Origin: an uncultured Blastocatellia bacterium
GTDB taxonomy: Bacteria > Acidobacteriota > Blastocatellia > HR10
Direction of reading: 5' to 3'
Assembly (NCBI GenBank): GCA_937934295.1
Contig: CALHAI010000004.1
Location: forward strand, 62,001 to 126,000
Length of the DNA: 64,000 bases
The notes beneath the pieces are model-generated. The model saw nothing but the letters and a program-made list of their open reading frames with translations. It was not told the DNA's origin and searched no databases. Below, piece by piece: positions 47,634 to 57,525 of the stretch (the stretch's first letter is position 1; each line of letters begins with the position of its first letter). A program made the position numbers and the translations under genes.

Positions 47634-49217
47634 ATGGCGGAAGAACGAACGGCGATTGCGGAGCTTCGCCGAGATGTCACGGTCTGGGGCTCCTACATGT
47701 GGGGCTTCGCCGACGTCGGCGCCGATACATTCGTCGCGCTCGGCTTGGTCTTCGCCTTCTCCGAGGGAGCGGCCCCGTTGGCCTTCTTGCTCGCGGGGAC
47801 GGTCTACATCCTGGTCGGCCTCGCCTACACGGAATTGGCCTCGGCATATCCGGTGGCCGGGGGGGGACAATATTTCGCCCTGCGTGGCTTGGGCGATTTT
47901 TGGAGTTTGGTGGCCGGCAGCGCACTCGTGCTCGATTACACGCTCTGTACGGCGCTCTTCGCTTATTTCGCCGTGACCTATTTCTCGCATTTCGTGCCGG
48001 CTTTGGCCGAAGCGACGCTCGCGCTGGGGCCGTTCGAACATGTGCGGATCGGCCTGGCCCTCATGACGCTTCTGCTCATCGTCTTCCTCGCGTGGTTGAA
48101 CGTGCGCGGGATGCGGCAGGCCAGCCTGCTCAACGAACTGATCGGCGTTTTGATCATCCTCATGGAATCGCTCATCATCTCGATGGGGTTCGTCTTCGCG
48201 TGGAAGCCGGAGCTGCTCATGGCACAGTGGAGCGAGACGTTCGCGAATTTCCATCCGCGTCAGTTCCTCTATGGCGCATCGCTGGCGATCATCTCCTTCG
48301 TGGGTTTGGAATCCATCTCGCAGGCGGCGCAGGAGACGCGGCGTCCGGCCACGATCGTCCCTCGGACTTCGATCGCCTTGGTCTTCACGGTCTTCCTCTT
48401 CGCCGTCTCGCTCTCGGTGCTCACGCTGGGCACGGTGCGGTGGGAAGTCTTTCTCGACGAGCACAATGTCGGGCGCTCGGTGGCGATCGTGGCGGGGCAT
48501 CTGCCGTGGATCGGGCGCGTGGCCGAAGATGTGACGGCCGCGCTTGCCGTGCTCGTCCTCATGCTCTCCTCCAATTCCGGAGTGATGAGCGTCTCGCGCG
48601 TGGCGTTCTCGATGAGTCGGTACGATTTCATCTCCTCGTGGTTCGAACGGGTCCATCCGCAGTATCGCACGCCGGCGCGCACGATCGTCGTCTTCTCGAC
48701 GATCGCCGCGCTGCAGGTCGTGCTGGCTTCCCTGACCGAGAGCGCCATTGATACGCTGGCCAACATGTACGCCTTTGGCGCGACGCTCGGCTACACGCTC
48801 GTCATGATCTCGCTCATCCGGCTGCGCTTCACCGATCCCTATACGCCGCGCCCCTATCGCGTGCCGTTCAACATCCCGATTCGGGGAGAGGGCACGACGG
48901 TCTACGTTCCCGTTTTGGGGATCGTTGGACTCGTCGGGATCACGGCTGTTCTCGTGATCGTGCTCTTCACGCATGAGATCGCGGCCGTGGCGGGACCGCT
49001 GTGGGTCCTCCTCAGCGTCCTCTACTATGCGTGGCATCGTCGGCGGAGGGGACTCCCGATCTTTCGGAGCGTGCGGCGCCCGTGGGAGCGCGAGCAGATG
49101 GCGGTGCTCGAGGCGGCCGAGGAATACGATCTCTTGGAGCAGTATCGCATCGTTCTCGCCGAGCGCGATCGTTGGAGAAAGCGGCTCAGCCATGACGCCG
49201 ATACCGTCGTGGAATGA
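47634..49217 (+). CDS. APC-superfamily permease (amino acid or K+ uptake)
   Basis: A 527-residue transporter with twelve helices. Helix 1 (WGSYMWGFADVGADTFVALGL) is broken by a Gly-rich stretch as in the LeuT fold, and VYILVGLAYTELASAYPVAGGGQY is the APC signature. The soluble C-terminal tail is about 65 residues and highly charged. It is followed by a UspA protein and a double RCK protein, partners seen with potassium systems, so K+ uptake like KimA is as likely as amino acid uptake. This is inference from neighbours. Confidence 0.85.
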   Translation: MAEERTAIAELRRDVTVWGSYMWGFADVGADTFVALGLVFAFSEGAAPLAFLLAGTVYILVGLAYTELASAYPVAGGGQYFALRGLGDFWSLVAGSALVLDYTLCTALFAYFAVTYFSHFVPALAEATLALGPFEHVRIGLALMTLLLIVFLAWLNVRGMRQASLLNELIGVLIILMESLIISMGFVFAWKPELLMAQWSETFANFHPRQFLYGASLAIISFVGLESISQAAQETRRPATIVPRTSIALVFTVFLFAVSLSVLTLGTVRWEVFLDEHNVGRSVAIVAGHLPWIGRVAEDVTAALAVLVLMLSSNSGVMSVSRVAFSMSRYDFISSWFERVHPQYRTPARTIVVFSTIAALQVVLASLTESAIDTLANMYAFGATLGYTLVMISLIRLRFTDPYTPRPYRVPFNIPIRGEGTTVYVPVLGIVGLVGITAVLVIVLFTHEIAAVAGPLWVLLSVLYYAWHRRRRGLPIFRSVRRPWEREQMAVLEAAEEYDLLEQYRIVLAERDRWRKRLSHDADTVVE

Positions 49218-49461
49218 ATCGCGCGATCCGACGCCGCGGGCGTCATCGCTCTCGTTTCAAGACGTCGTGCAGATCGTGTATACGTTCCTCTTTGTGGTCC
49301 TTGGGGCGATCATCCTCTTTCGCGTGATCCGCTTGGGGGGGAGTCCGATAGGACTCGGCGTGGGTGGGGGATTCGTGGCGTTTGGGCTCTACCGCTTGCG
49401 TTTCGTCGTCAGGTATCATCTCCGTCGAAGAAGGGGAGAGCGCACGAATGTCGGGCGGTGA
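49192..49461 (+). CDS. Small membrane protein between permease and UspA
   Basis: An 89-residue protein overlapping both neighbours: it starts 26 bp before the permease stop and ends 14 bp into the UspA gene. Two hydrophobic segments are visible, VVQIVYTFLFVVLGAIILFRVI and a Gly-rich GLGVGGGFVAFGLYRL, then a basic tail (RYHLRRRRGER). I do not recognise it. The overlaps imply coupled translation and suggest an accessory subunit of the permease. Confidence 0.65.
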   Translation: MTPIPSWNESRDPTPRASSLSFQDVVQIVYTFLFVVLGAIILFRVIRLGGSPIGLGVGGGFVAFGLYRLRFVVRYHLRRRRGERTNVGR

Positions 49462-50017
49462 GGCGCACATCTCGGTCGTCGGGGTGACGTTGGCCGCGAT
49501 CTTCCTGGCCTCTCTAGGGGGGATGCTGTGGTGGATGCTCCATCCCCCGGCGCCGATCGGGCCAGCGGTGGCGCGCGCCTATCGCGGGGTGAGCGCGCTC
49601 AAGCGCATCCTCGTCCCCGTGAAGGGGACGGGCTATAGCGATCGCGCGGTTGAGTTGGCGTGCCGCCTCGGCCAGGAGCAGCAGGCCGAATTGATTCTCA
49701 CCTATGTGATCGAGGTCCCGCTCTCGCTGCCCCTCAATACGCCGCTCGATCAGGAGGAGCGGCGAGCGCGCGAAGCCCTGGAGCGCGCCGTCGAACTGGT
49801 GAAGCTCCACAATCTGAGACCGATCCCCGTCGTGCGGCGAGATCGTGATGTTGGCCGAGGGATCGTGAGCGTCGTCACCGATTATGATGTGGACCTGGTC
49901 GTGATCGGATTGAACCCGCGACGTGTCGCGGCGGGAGATTCCATCGGCCGAGGGATCGAGACGGTCTTGCGCCGTGCGGGCGTCGAGGTGATCATTGACA
50001 TGGTCCCCGAGGAGTAG
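49448..50017 (+). CDS. Membrane-anchored universal stress (UspA) protein
   Basis: A 189-residue protein with an N-terminal helix (about residues 9-30, VVGVTLAAIFLASLGGMLWWML) tethering a single UspA fold: KRILVPVKGTGYSDRAVELA, LILTYVIEVP and DLVVIGLNPRR. The ATP-binding G-x2-G-x9-G-(S/T) motif is only partly matched. Membrane tethering is unusual for Usp and suggests it senses nucleotides next to the permease. The start MSGGEAH follows AAGGGGAGAG. Confidence 0.83.
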   Translation: MSGGEAHISVVGVTLAAIFLASLGGMLWWMLHPPAPIGPAVARAYRGVSALKRILVPVKGTGYSDRAVELACRLGQEQQAELILTYVIEVPLSLPLNTPLDQEERRAREALERAVELVKLHNLRPIPVVRRDRDVGRGIVSVVTDYDVDLVVIGLNPRRVAAGDSIGRGIETVLRRAGVEVIIDMVPEE

Positions 50018-50070
50018 TCGGGCCGTTTTGAGGAGAGCGTGCTTCTCGATCGAACGTCGGAGGGAAAGCT

Positions 50071-51204
50071 ATGCGGGTCGTCGTGGTCGGATACGGACGC
50101 GTGGGACGTCGCGCCGTCGCGCAGCTTGTGGAGCGCGGTCATGAGGTGACGTTGATCGACAAGGAGGCCATTCGGCTGCGCGGCGCCGTGGATTTCCCCA
50201 ACGTGAAGTTGGTGCAAGGTGATGGCACGGACGTGGACGTGCAGCGCCAAGCGGGCGTGGATCGCGCCGATCTTTTCCTCGCGCTCACCCGCGAGGACAA
50301 TGTGAATCTGATGGCGGCGCAAGTCGCGCGCTTGGTCTTTCACGTACCGCGCGCTCTCGCCCGCGTCTACGAGCCGAGCCATCGGGATGTCACCGACGAT
50401 GGACAGTTGATCACCATCTGTCCGACGCTCTACACGGTCGAGGCCATCATGCAGCGCGTTGATGAATTGGCCGCGCATCCGATCCCGCGACCGGAAATCC
50501 CTCCCGTGCACGAGCCGCGTCCGGCGCGGCCGCGAACCGACGAGTCGAAGTTCATCCTTGTGGTCGGCGCGGGAAAGGTCGGGATTAATCTCGTTCGCTC
50601 GTTGCTCGGGAGCGGGCATGAGGTGGCGCTCGTCGAGCGCGATGTGGCATATGCCGCGCGGCTGCGGACGGAGTTGGAGTGCCCGGTCATCATCGGCGAC
50701 GGGACCTTGGGGCCCGTCCTCGAAGAAGCCGGTGCCGGTCGCGCCCGCGTCTTCGTCGCCGTCACCGGCAATGACGAGAACAACCTGATCGCGTGTCAGC
50801 TCGCCAAACGGGTGTTCCGCGTCCCCAAGGCGATCGCGCGCGTGAGCAATCCGAAGAACGAACCCGTGATGCGGCAGCTCGGCGTGGATGCGACCGTCAG
50901 TTCGACGGCCATCATCGAGCAGGTCATTGAACGCGAGCTGCCGACGATCTCCATCCGCACGCTCCTCAATCTGCATGGCGGACGAGCACAGATCATCGAG
51001 TATGTGCTTGGCGAGCGGTGTCCGGTGGCCGGGAAGGCCTTGCGCGACATCGCCTTCCCACCCGAGTGCAACATCGTCGCCATCGAGCGCGCGGGCACGA
51101 CGCTCATCCCTCGTGGAGAGACGCGCTTGCAGGTCGGCGATATGGTCGTCGCCTTAGTCACCCGAGAGCAGGAGTCGGAATTGCGCCGCCTCTTGATGGG
51201 ATGA
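50071..51204 (+). CDS. TrkA-like protein with two RCK units
   Basis: Cytosolic regulator of potassium transport, 377 residues. Two NAD-binding Rossmann units start VVVVGYGRVGRRAVAQLVERGH and LVVGAGKVGINLVRSLLGSGH, each with a DGT motif (VQGDGTDVDV and IIGDGTLGPV). The final 90 residues form a TrkA-C domain (ERCPVAGKALRDIAFP). It may gate the permease upstream, since no TrkH/KtrB channel gene lies here. Confidence 0.9.
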   Translation: MRVVVVGYGRVGRRAVAQLVERGHEVTLIDKEAIRLRGAVDFPNVKLVQGDGTDVDVQRQAGVDRADLFLALTREDNVNLMAAQVARLVFHVPRALARVYEPSHRDVTDDGQLITICPTLYTVEAIMQRVDELAAHPIPRPEIPPVHEPRPARPRTDESKFILVVGAGKVGINLVRSLLGSGHEVALVERDVAYAARLRTELECPVIIGDGTLGPVLEEAGAGRARVFVAVTGNDENNLIACQLAKRVFRVPKAIARVSNPKNEPVMRQLGVDATVSSTAIIEQVIERELPTISIRTLLNLHGGRAQIIEYVLGERCPVAGKALRDIAFPPECNIVAIERAGTTLIPRGETRLQVGDMVVALVTREQESELRRLLMG

Positions 51205-51218
51205 GGCGTTCGGAAGCC

Positions 51219-52115
51219 ATGAACGAGTTTTGGGCTGTGCGCATTCGCTTGAAGGAAGACCTGAGCGAGGTCCTGTTCCCCTGCTTCTCGCGCGCTGGGA
51301 CGCGCGGGCTCGCTTTCATCGAGACGGACACGGACCTGGAGGTGCTCGTCTATTTCGACGTGCCGCAGGAGGTCGCGTGGTGGGCGAACGAGATGCGTCG
51401 CGCCATACGAGAGGCCGGGTTCTCCGACGACTGCGTGGCCGACGTTCGCGTCGAACGTGTTCCTGCTGAGGATTGGGCGAGCCGATGGAAAGCGGGGTAC
51501 AATCCCTTTCCCGTCGGGCGACGATTCCTCATCGCGCCATCGTGGGGCCGACCCCCGGAGACGGGGGATCGCCTCCTGATTGTGATCGATCCGGGGATGG
51601 CCTTTGGCACGGGCATGCATGCGACGACGCGACAGTGTCTGCAGGCGCTGGAGGAATATTGGACGGGGCGCTCTCTCCTCGACGTAGGGACTGGGACCGG
51701 CATCCTCGCCATCGCCGCGGCTCACCTCCATCCCCAGGCGCGCATCGTCGCGCTCGATATTGATCCCGAAGCCTGTGCGGTCGCCCGCGAGAATGTGGAG
51801 CGGAACGGCGTCCGCGAAGGCATCGCGCTGTTCTGTGGGACGCTCGACGACCTGCCCGAAGAACGCTTCGAGATGGTGCTCGCTAATCTCACGGCCGATG
51901 TGCTCGCGAGCCTTCTCCCCCGGTTCCCCCAGCGGCTCGAACCGGGGGGCTTCCTCGTCCTCTCCGGGCTCCTCGACGGCGATGAGGAGCCATTCCGAGA
52001 GGCCCTCGCGGCGAAGGCCTTTCGCCCTCTCGAGATCAAACGAGAGGAGGAGTGGCGAACGATTGTCGCGCGGTATGAGCCTTCATCGGTTCTATGCGCC
52101 TCCGGAAGCCATTGA
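51219..52115 (+). CDS. prmA: Ribosomal protein L11 methyltransferase
   Basis: Methylates ribosomal protein L11. It has 298 residues: an N-terminal substrate-binding domain, then the SAM fold with DPGMAFGTGMHATTRQCLQAL, LLDVGTGTGILAIAAA and VLANLTADVLASLLPRF. ATG 51219 follows GGAAGCC; an ATG at 51201 that overlaps the RCK stop (ATGA) is an alternative. The 3' end overlaps rsmE by 41 bp, and prmA-rsmE is a common pair. Confidence 0.93.
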   Translation: MNEFWAVRIRLKEDLSEVLFPCFSRAGTRGLAFIETDTDLEVLVYFDVPQEVAWWANEMRRAIREAGFSDDCVADVRVERVPAEDWASRWKAGYNPFPVGRRFLIAPSWGRPPETGDRLLIVIDPGMAFGTGMHATTRQCLQALEEYWTGRSLLDVGTGTGILAIAAAHLHPQARIVALDIDPEACAVARENVERNGVREGIALFCGTLDDLPEERFEMVLANLTADVLASLLPRFPQRLEPGGFLVLSGLLDGDEEPFREALAAKAFRPLEIKREEEWRTIVARYEPSSVLCASGSH

Positions 52116-52806
52116 TGAGAGCGTGATCCGACTCGATGAGCGGGAGTCGCATCATCTGCGCCATGTCCTCAGGTTGAAGCCAGGAGCGCGCGTCCTCGTC
52201 TTCGACGGGACGGGCGTCGAATATGAGGGAATCGTGCTGGAGACTCCAGAGCGCTGCGCATCGGTGGGCATTCGGATGCGAACGACGCCGACTGTCGAAT
52301 CACCGCTTGAGCTGACGCTCGCGCAAGCGCTCCTTAAAGGCGAGAAGTTCGATCTCGTCGTGCAGAAGGCGACCGAGCTGGGCGTGCATCGGATCATCCC
52401 CCTTCTGACGCGCCACGCGGTCATCGGGACATCTTCACCACAGCGACTCGAGCGATGGCGGCGTATCGCGTTGGAGGCCGCTAAGCAATCCCGGCGGACG
52501 CGTCTCGTTCATGTCGAGGAGCCGCAGCGGATGCTGGATGTGCTGGAAAAGATGCGCGCGCCCGCGCTCTTTTGCGTGGAGCGAGAGGGGGTATCGCTTC
52601 GCGAGATCGCCGCGCGATGGTCTGACGCGCCTCCGCATCAGCTCATCGTCTTCGTCGGCCCGGAAGGGGGATGGGCCGATGAGGAGATCGAGACCGCGCG
52701 GAAAGTCGGAGCCGCGTTCCTCTCGCTTGGCCCGCGCATCTTGCGCGCGGAGACGGCCGGACTCGTCGTGCTCAGCCTGGTTCAATTCCTGTGGGGAGAT
52801 TTGTGA
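52075..52806 (+). CDS. rsmE: 16S rRNA (uracil1498-N3)-methyltransferase
   Basis: SPOUT-class methyltransferase that modifies U1498. It has 243 residues. An N-terminal PUA-like part (HRFYAPPEAI, RESHHLRHVLRLKPG) leads to the knotted domain with GEKFDLVVQKATELGVHRIIP (quoted in part), FVGPEGGWADEEIE and the C-terminal LGPRILRAETAGLVVLSL. It starts within prmA and no gene follows for 264 bp. Confidence 0.94.
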   Translation: MSLHRFYAPPEAIDESVIRLDERESHHLRHVLRLKPGARVLVFDGTGVEYEGIVLETPERCASVGIRMRTTPTVESPLELTLAQALLKGEKFDLVVQKATELGVHRIIPLLTRHAVIGTSSPQRLERWRRIALEAAKQSRRTRLVHVEEPQRMLDVLEKMRAPALFCVEREGVSLREIAARWSDAPPHQLIVFVGPEGGWADEEIETARKVGAAFLSLGPRILRAETAGLVVLSLVQFLWGDL

Positions 52807-52920
52807 TCGGGCGCGGAAGTTCCGTCAGGGGATCCTCCTCCGCATGCTCCGGAACGAGGGCTGGCGCTTCCCCAGCGGTTCACCAGACCCGTGTGGGGAG
52901 GGGGGGAACAGCTGTTCGTC

Positions 52921-52960
52921 GCCCTCATCCGCGAGGAGGTGCTCCTCGCATGAGGAGGGC
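52921..52960 (+). other. Compound hairpin in the rsmE-mtnA gap
   Basis: An inner perfect stem GCGAGGAG-GTG-CTCCTCGC (52931-52949) is flanked by GCCCTCA (52921-52927) and TGAGGAGGGC (52951-52960), which extend it. There is no T tract. The 264-bp gap (52807-53070) otherwise holds no credible gene; only a G+C-rich open frame of poor composition is present. Confidence 0.45.
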
Positions 52961-53070
52961 GAAGGCCGAGAGCACGAAGATCCCTTCGCGCGCTTCTCGA
53001 TGTGCGGAGGGCACGTGGTTGCGAAGGCCTTCGACCTTCGGATAAGATTTCTCGCTGTGAGGTCGGACCG

Positions 53071-54186
53071 ATGATCAGAACGATCGAATGGACGGACGAA
53101 GGCGTTCGCGTGATTGATCAGCGAAAGTTGCCGCATGAGGAGATCTCTCTGCTCTTGCGCACGCCGGAAGAGGTGGCCGAGGCCATTCGCGCGATGATCG
53201 TGCGCGGGGCGCCGGCCATCGGCGTGACGGCGGCATTCGGCCTGGCGCTCGGCGTGAGACGCTCGAGCGCCCGCACGGTTGAGGAGTTAGAAGCGGAATT
53301 CGAGGCGCTCTGCCGACTCATGGCGCGCGCGCGACCGACGGCGGCGAATCTCTTCTGGGCCATCGAACGCGTGCGACGTGCGTGGGCCGAAGCGCGACGG
53401 CGCAACCTGCCGTTGCCCCTGCTCAAGGAGTGGGTGATTCAAGAGGCGCACAACATCTACCGGGAGGACATCGAGACGAATTGGCGGATGGCGCATCATG
53501 GGGCCGCCCTGATCCCTGATCCCGCGCGCATCCTCACGCATTGCAATACGGGCGCTCTGGCGACGGCCGGGGGCATGGGCACGGCGCTCGGCGTCGTGCG
53601 CGCCGCCGTGCTCATGGGCAAGCGCGTGCACGTCTACGTGGATGAGACGCGCCCGTTTCTCCAAGGCGCGCGATTGACGGCCTGGGAGCTGCTCAAGGAG
53701 CGAATCCCGGCCACGCTGATCACGGACAATATGGCCGGATACATGATGTATCGAGGACTTGTGGACTGCGTGCTCGTGGGCGCGGACCGGATTGCCGCCA
53801 ATGGCGATGTCGCTAACAAGATCGGGACCTACACGCTCGCCATCCTCGCGAAGGAGCATGGGATCCCCTTCTACGTCGTGGCCCCTATCTCGACATTGGA
53901 CCTCTCGATCGCATCCGGCGATCACATCCCTATTGAGGAACGACCGGCGATCGAGGTCACACACATCAACGGACGGCCAATCGCCCCCCAGGGGATCGCC
54001 GTCGCCAATCCGGCCTTCGACATCACGCCCCATCGCTACGTGACGGCCATCGTGACCGAGCGCGGGATCGCGCGACCGCCATATCCGGAGAGCTTGAGCG
54101 CTTTGGCCGCACAGCCGGACGTCGCGCACGCTCCGGCTGAAGAACGAGCGCTCTCGGGTGACGCCCCGCCTTCGGGATCTTCGTGA
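53071..54186 (+). CDS. mtnA: Methylthioribose-1-phosphate isomerase
   Basis: Methionine salvage: isomerises 5-methylthioribose-1-phosphate to methylthioribulose-1-phosphate. It has 371 residues of the eIF2B-like family. Motifs present are [39 protein letters not shown] (catalytic Cys), [17 protein letters not shown] and [18 protein letters not shown] (catalytic Asp). Its role fits with the MetE-type genes at 13.7-15.7 kb. A GAGGT site precedes the ATG. Confidence 0.93.
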   Translation: MIRTIEWTDEGVRVIDQRKLPHEEISLLLRTPEEVAEAIRAMIVRGAPAIGVTAAFGLALGVRRSSARTVEELEAEFEALCRLMARARPTAANLFWAIERVRRAWAEARRRNLPLPLLKEWVIQEAHNIYREDIETNWRMAHHGAALIPDPARILTHCNTGALATAGGMGTALGVVRAAVLMGKRVHVYVDETRPFLQGARLTAWELLKERIPATLITDNMAGYMMYRGLVDCVLVGADRIAANGDVANKIGTYTLAILAKEHGIPFYVVAPISTLDLSIASGDHIPIEERPAIEVTHINGRPIAPQGIAVANPAFDITPHRYVTAIVTERGIARPPYPESLSALAAQPDVAHAPAEERALSGDAPPSGSS

Positions 54187-54199
54187 GGGGAAGGCGGCG

Positions 54200-55291
54200 A
54201 TGTTGATCCTCGGGATCGAGACTTCTTGCGACGAGACGGCGGCTGCCGTCGTTGAGGACGGGCAGATCGTGCGCTCGAACATCGTGGCCACGCAGTACGC
54301 CATCCATCGGCCGTACGGAGGGATCGTACCCGAGCTGGCCTCGCGCGAGCATGTGCGGAACATCATCCCCATCGTCCGGGCTGCCTTAGAGGATGCGGGC
54401 GTGACCTTTCGCGAGATCGAGGCCATCGCCGTGACGCGAGGTCCGGGGCTGATCGGCTCACTCCTTGTGGGGATCTGCTACGCGAAGTCGCTCGCGTATG
54501 CCCTCTCGCGGCCGTTTCTGGGTGTGAATCATCATGAGGGGCACATCTTCTCGGTTGTCTTCGAGAATCCGCCCGTTCGGTATCCCGCGCTCGCGCTCGT
54601 CGTCTCGGGGGGGGATACGAGCCTCTTCTGGGTGCCGGAGCCGGAGCGGTACCACCTGCTCGGACATACGCGCGACGATGCGGCTGGTGAGGCCTTTGAT
54701 AAGGTGGCGAAGCTGCTGGGACTTGGGTATCCCGGCGGTCCGGTGATCGACCGATTGGCGAAGTGCGGGGATCCTCGCGCCGTTCGGTTCACGATCCCGC
54801 GCACGAGTGAGAACGATTTCGATTTCAGCTTCAGCGGGCTCAAGACGGCCGTCGTTCGCTACGTGCGGGAGCGGGAGATTCGTCCCGTGCGAGAGGGGGA
54901 GGAGGTGCCGGAAGTGATCCTCGATCTGCTGGCGAGCTTTCAAGAGACGGTCGTGCGCACGCTCGTGCAGCGCCTGTCGCGGGCGCTGGAACGGTACGAA
55001 GCGCGCACGCTCATTCTGACCGGTGGCGTCGCGTGCAACAGTCGGTTGCGCGAAGAAGTGTTTCGCCTGGGACGAGCGACCGGGATTCCCGTCTATGTCC
55101 CGAGCCCGCCGCTCACGACCGATAATGCCGCCATGATCGCTGCCGCCGCTTATCCGAAGCTGCTGCGCGGCGAACGTTCGGGATGGGATCTGACGGCCGA
55201 GTCCGGTCTGCGCTTGCATCAGGTGGACGCGCGGCGCGACAGCCGCGCCCTTCGCTTGAAGGGGGGATATGGCAGAGCGCATCTATCGTGA
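54200..55291 (+). CDS. tsaD: tRNA threonylcarbamoyladenosine transferase TsaD
   Basis: Transfers threonylcarbamoyl to A37 of ANN-reading tRNAs. It has 363 residues. The ASKHA fold starts [19 protein letters not shown]; metal-binding His residues sit in [11 protein letters not shown]; nucleotide site motifs are [10 protein letters not shown] and [31 protein letters not shown] and TDNAAMIA close the site. GAGGGGAAGGCGG precedes the ATG, 13 bp past mtnA. The 3' end overlaps the HD gene by 23 bp. Confidence 0.95.
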   Translation: MLILGIETSCDETAAAVVEDGQIVRSNIVATQYAIHRPYGGIVPELASREHVRNIIPIVRAALEDAGVTFREIEAIAVTRGPGLIGSLLVGICYAKSLAYALSRPFLGVNHHEGHIFSVVFENPPVRYPALALVVSGGDTSLFWVPEPERYHLLGHTRDDAAGEAFDKVAKLLGLGYPGGPVIDRLAKCGDPRAVRFTIPRTSENDFDFSFSGLKTAVVRYVREREIRPVREGEEVPEVILDLLASFQETVVRTLVQRLSRALERYEARTLILTGGVACNSRLREEVFRLGRATGIPVYVPSPPLTTDNAAMIAAAAYPKLLRGERSGWDLTAESGLRLHQVDARRDSRALRLKGGYGRAHLS

Positions 55292-56561
55292 TCCGGTGCA
55301 TAACATCATCTCGCTGGAGGAGACGGATCCGGACGATCAGCTGCTCATTCGATTGATCGATACTCCCGAATTTCAACGATTGCGCCGGATCAAACAATTG
55401 GGCTTGGCGCTCTTCACTTATCAAGGGGCTGAGCACAGCCGCTTCTCGCATTCGCTCGGCGTGATGCATCTGATGCGGCGCGTCCTCGCGCTGCTCGGGC
55501 AACGGTATCCGATCGACCGCGAGACGCGCCTGACGGCCATGTGCGCGGCCTTGCTCCATGACATCGGGCACGGACCCTTCTCTCACGTCATGGAGGCCGT
55601 ACTCGGTTACCGGCATGAGGAATGGGGAGCCCGGATCATCCTTGATGAGGGGACAGTGCTCCATCGCGTATTGAGCGAGCATGATCGCGAGCTGCCCGCG
55701 CGGATCGTCGCCGTCTGGCAGCACACCTATCGGCCGCGATTCGTCTCCCAGCTCATCTCCAGTCAGATGGATGTGGACCGCTTCGACTATCTCTTGCGCG
55801 ACAGCCTGATGACGGGTGCCAAGTACGGCCTCTACGACCTGGAGTGGATCCTTCATACGCTGGAGATCGCGCCCGAGCAGGAGTACCTCTACGTCGCAGC
55901 CAAGGGCCTTTACGCCGTCGAAGCGTATCTGCAGGCGCGCTATTACATGTTCCGTCAGGTCTACTTCCATCGGAACTTGCGAACGGCTGAAGCGATGCTC
56001 CGCTCCATTTTCCGACGCGCCATCGATCTCATGGCGAGCGATCGCTTGCAGCATATCGTCCCCGATTCGGTGATGGCGAAGGTCCTGCGGCGCGCGTCGC
56101 TCGTGACCGAGGAGTATCTCGCTTTCGACGATCACGATGTCATGTTCCACATCAAATGGTGGACGAAAGAGCCTGATCCGATCCTCAGGGATCTGGCCAG
56201 CGGATTCCTCCACCGCCGCCTCTTCAAGTCCGTGGATATGCAGATCAATGCCGAGCGCCGGCGCCGATTCCTCGAGCAAGCGCGTCGGATCGTCGAGGTC
56301 GCCGGGTTCGATCCTCGTTACTATCTGGTCGAGGATCGCGCGAGCGACATCCCGTATCTCGGCCCCTATTCCCCGGAGACCTCGGGACCGGAGAATCGCA
56401 TCTACGTCGAAGTGGATGGGGGGAGCCGCATCCTGCGCGAGATCACGGAGATCTCTCCCGCGATCCGCCGATTGCGACGATTTCATATTGATCGGCTCTG
56501 CTTCCCCGAAGCGGTGAGCGAGGCCATTCGCACTCTGGTTGAACGGGAGGAGAAGGCATGA
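55269..56561 (+). CDS. HD-domain phosphohydrolase (dNTPase/SAMHD1-like)
   Basis: A 430-residue metal-dependent hydrolase. The HD site is complete: [15 protein letters not shown] (first His), [13 protein letters not shown] (His-Asp) and [14 protein letters not shown] (Asp). The N-terminus ([12 protein letters not shown]) and length match the YwfO/SAMHD1-like family that hydrolyses nucleotides, but substrate preference cannot be read from sequence. It is coupled to tsaD upstream and to the Tat-exported phosphatase downstream (ATGA). Confidence 0.88.
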   Translation: MAERIYRDPVHNIISLEETDPDDQLLIRLIDTPEFQRLRRIKQLGLALFTYQGAEHSRFSHSLGVMHLMRRVLALLGQRYPIDRETRLTAMCAALLHDIGHGPFSHVMEAVLGYRHEEWGARIILDEGTVLHRVLSEHDRELPARIVAVWQHTYRPRFVSQLISSQMDVDRFDYLLRDSLMTGAKYGLYDLEWILHTLEIAPEQEYLYVAAKGLYAVEAYLQARYYMFRQVYFHRNLRTAEAMLRSIFRRAIDLMASDRLQHIVPDSVMAKVLRRASLVTEEYLAFDDHDVMFHIKWWTKEPDPILRDLASGFLHRRLFKSVDMQINAERRRRFLEQARRIVEVAGFDPRYYLVEDRASDIPYLGPYSPETSGPENRIYVEVDGGSRILREITEISPAIRRLRRFHIDRLCFPEAVSEAIRTLVEREEKA

Positions 56562-57511
56562 GGGTCTCGCGTCGCGAATTCCTCGCACGCGGTCTTCGAG
56601 CCGGAGCGACAGCGTTCGTCGGAGTGAGCGCTTGGTCTGCGCCCTTCGGCGAGGTGGAGACGAGGATCACGCTCTTGCACACGAACGATGTCCACTCGCG
56701 GTTGGAACCGTTTCCCGACGACGATCCGCAATACGCCGGATTGGGCGGTGCCGCTCGACGCGCCGCGCTCGTCAAACGCGTTCGTCGGGAGAATCCGAAC
56801 ACGCTGCTTCTGGATGCCGGCGATGCCTTTCAGGGAACGCCGTACTACACCGTCTATCGCGGTGAGGCCGATTATCAGGTCATGTCGGCCATCGGCTACG
56901 ATGTCGTCACCTTGGGGAATCACGAATTCGACAGCGGATTGGAGGCACTCGCTCGCGCTCTCAATTTCGCGAAGTTCGACGTCGTCTGCGCGAATTACGA
57001 CTTCCGCGAGACACTGCTTCGAGATCGTATCAAGCCCTACGTCGTGCGAGAGCTCGCTGGAGTGCGCATTGGGATCTTCGGGCTCGGGATCGCCCTGGAG
57101 GGGCTGGTGCCGGAGCGACATCGGGTGGGTGTGCGGTATCGCGATCCCATCGCGACGGCGCGCGCGATGGTTCGCACGCTCCGAGAGCGCGAGGACGCAC
57201 TGCTTGTCGTCTGCCTCTCGCACTTGGGGCTCTACGAGGAGTCCGAGCGAGAACGGATGGCCCCCCCTCTCATCGGCGATCGCGAAGTCGCGCGAGCCGT
57301 CGAGGGGATTGATGTGATCCTCGGCGGGCATACACATACGTTCATGAAAGAGCCGGAACTCGTTCGTCGTCCAAGCGGCGGTGCGACGCTCATCTTTCAG
57401 GTGGGATTCGGCGGCATCGTCTTGGGCCGCCTCGATCTCTTCGTCCGCGAGCGGCGACTTGTCGGTTTCGTGGGGGGCGCGCTGCCGATCTCCGAGCGCG
57501 CGCTCGCATGA
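56558..57511 (+). CDS. Tat-exported metallophosphatase (5'-nucleotidase-like, catalytic domain only)
   Basis: A 317-residue calcineurin-like phosphoesterase. The N-terminus [13 protein letters not shown] is a twin-arginine signal. Metal ligands appear in order: [40 protein letters not shown] and GGHTHTFM. It ends after the metallophosphatase fold, so the C-terminal substrate-binding domain of classical 5'-nucleotidases is absent. The substrate is unknown. Overlap with the HD gene hints at joint nucleotide turnover in cytoplasm and periplasm (inference). Confidence 0.87.
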   Translation: MRVSRREFLARGLRAGATAFVGVSAWSAPFGEVETRITLLHTNDVHSRLEPFPDDDPQYAGLGGAARRAALVKRVRRENPNTLLLDAGDAFQGTPYYTVYRGEADYQVMSAIGYDVVTLGNHEFDSGLEALARALNFAKFDVVCANYDFRETLLRDRIKPYVVRELAGVRIGIFGLGIALEGLVPERHRVGVRYRDPIATARAMVRTLREREDALLVVCLSHLGLYEESERERMAPPLIGDREVARAVEGIDVILGGHTHTFMKEPELVRRPSGGATLIFQVGFGGIVLGRLDLFVRERRLVGFVGGALPISERALA

Positions 57512-57525
57512 GGGAGAGAGCCGAC

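Noticed and set aside
47130..49193. 687-codon - strand open frame opposite the TPR and permease genes
   Set aside because: Antisense shadow, very rich in Arg, Glu, Asp and His, typical of complementary reading of hydrophobic codons.
52791..53045. 84-codon frame in the rsmE-mtnA gap
   Set aside because: Composition is Arg/Ser/Gly-rich, it crosses a hairpin, has no ribosome site and no recognisable fold.
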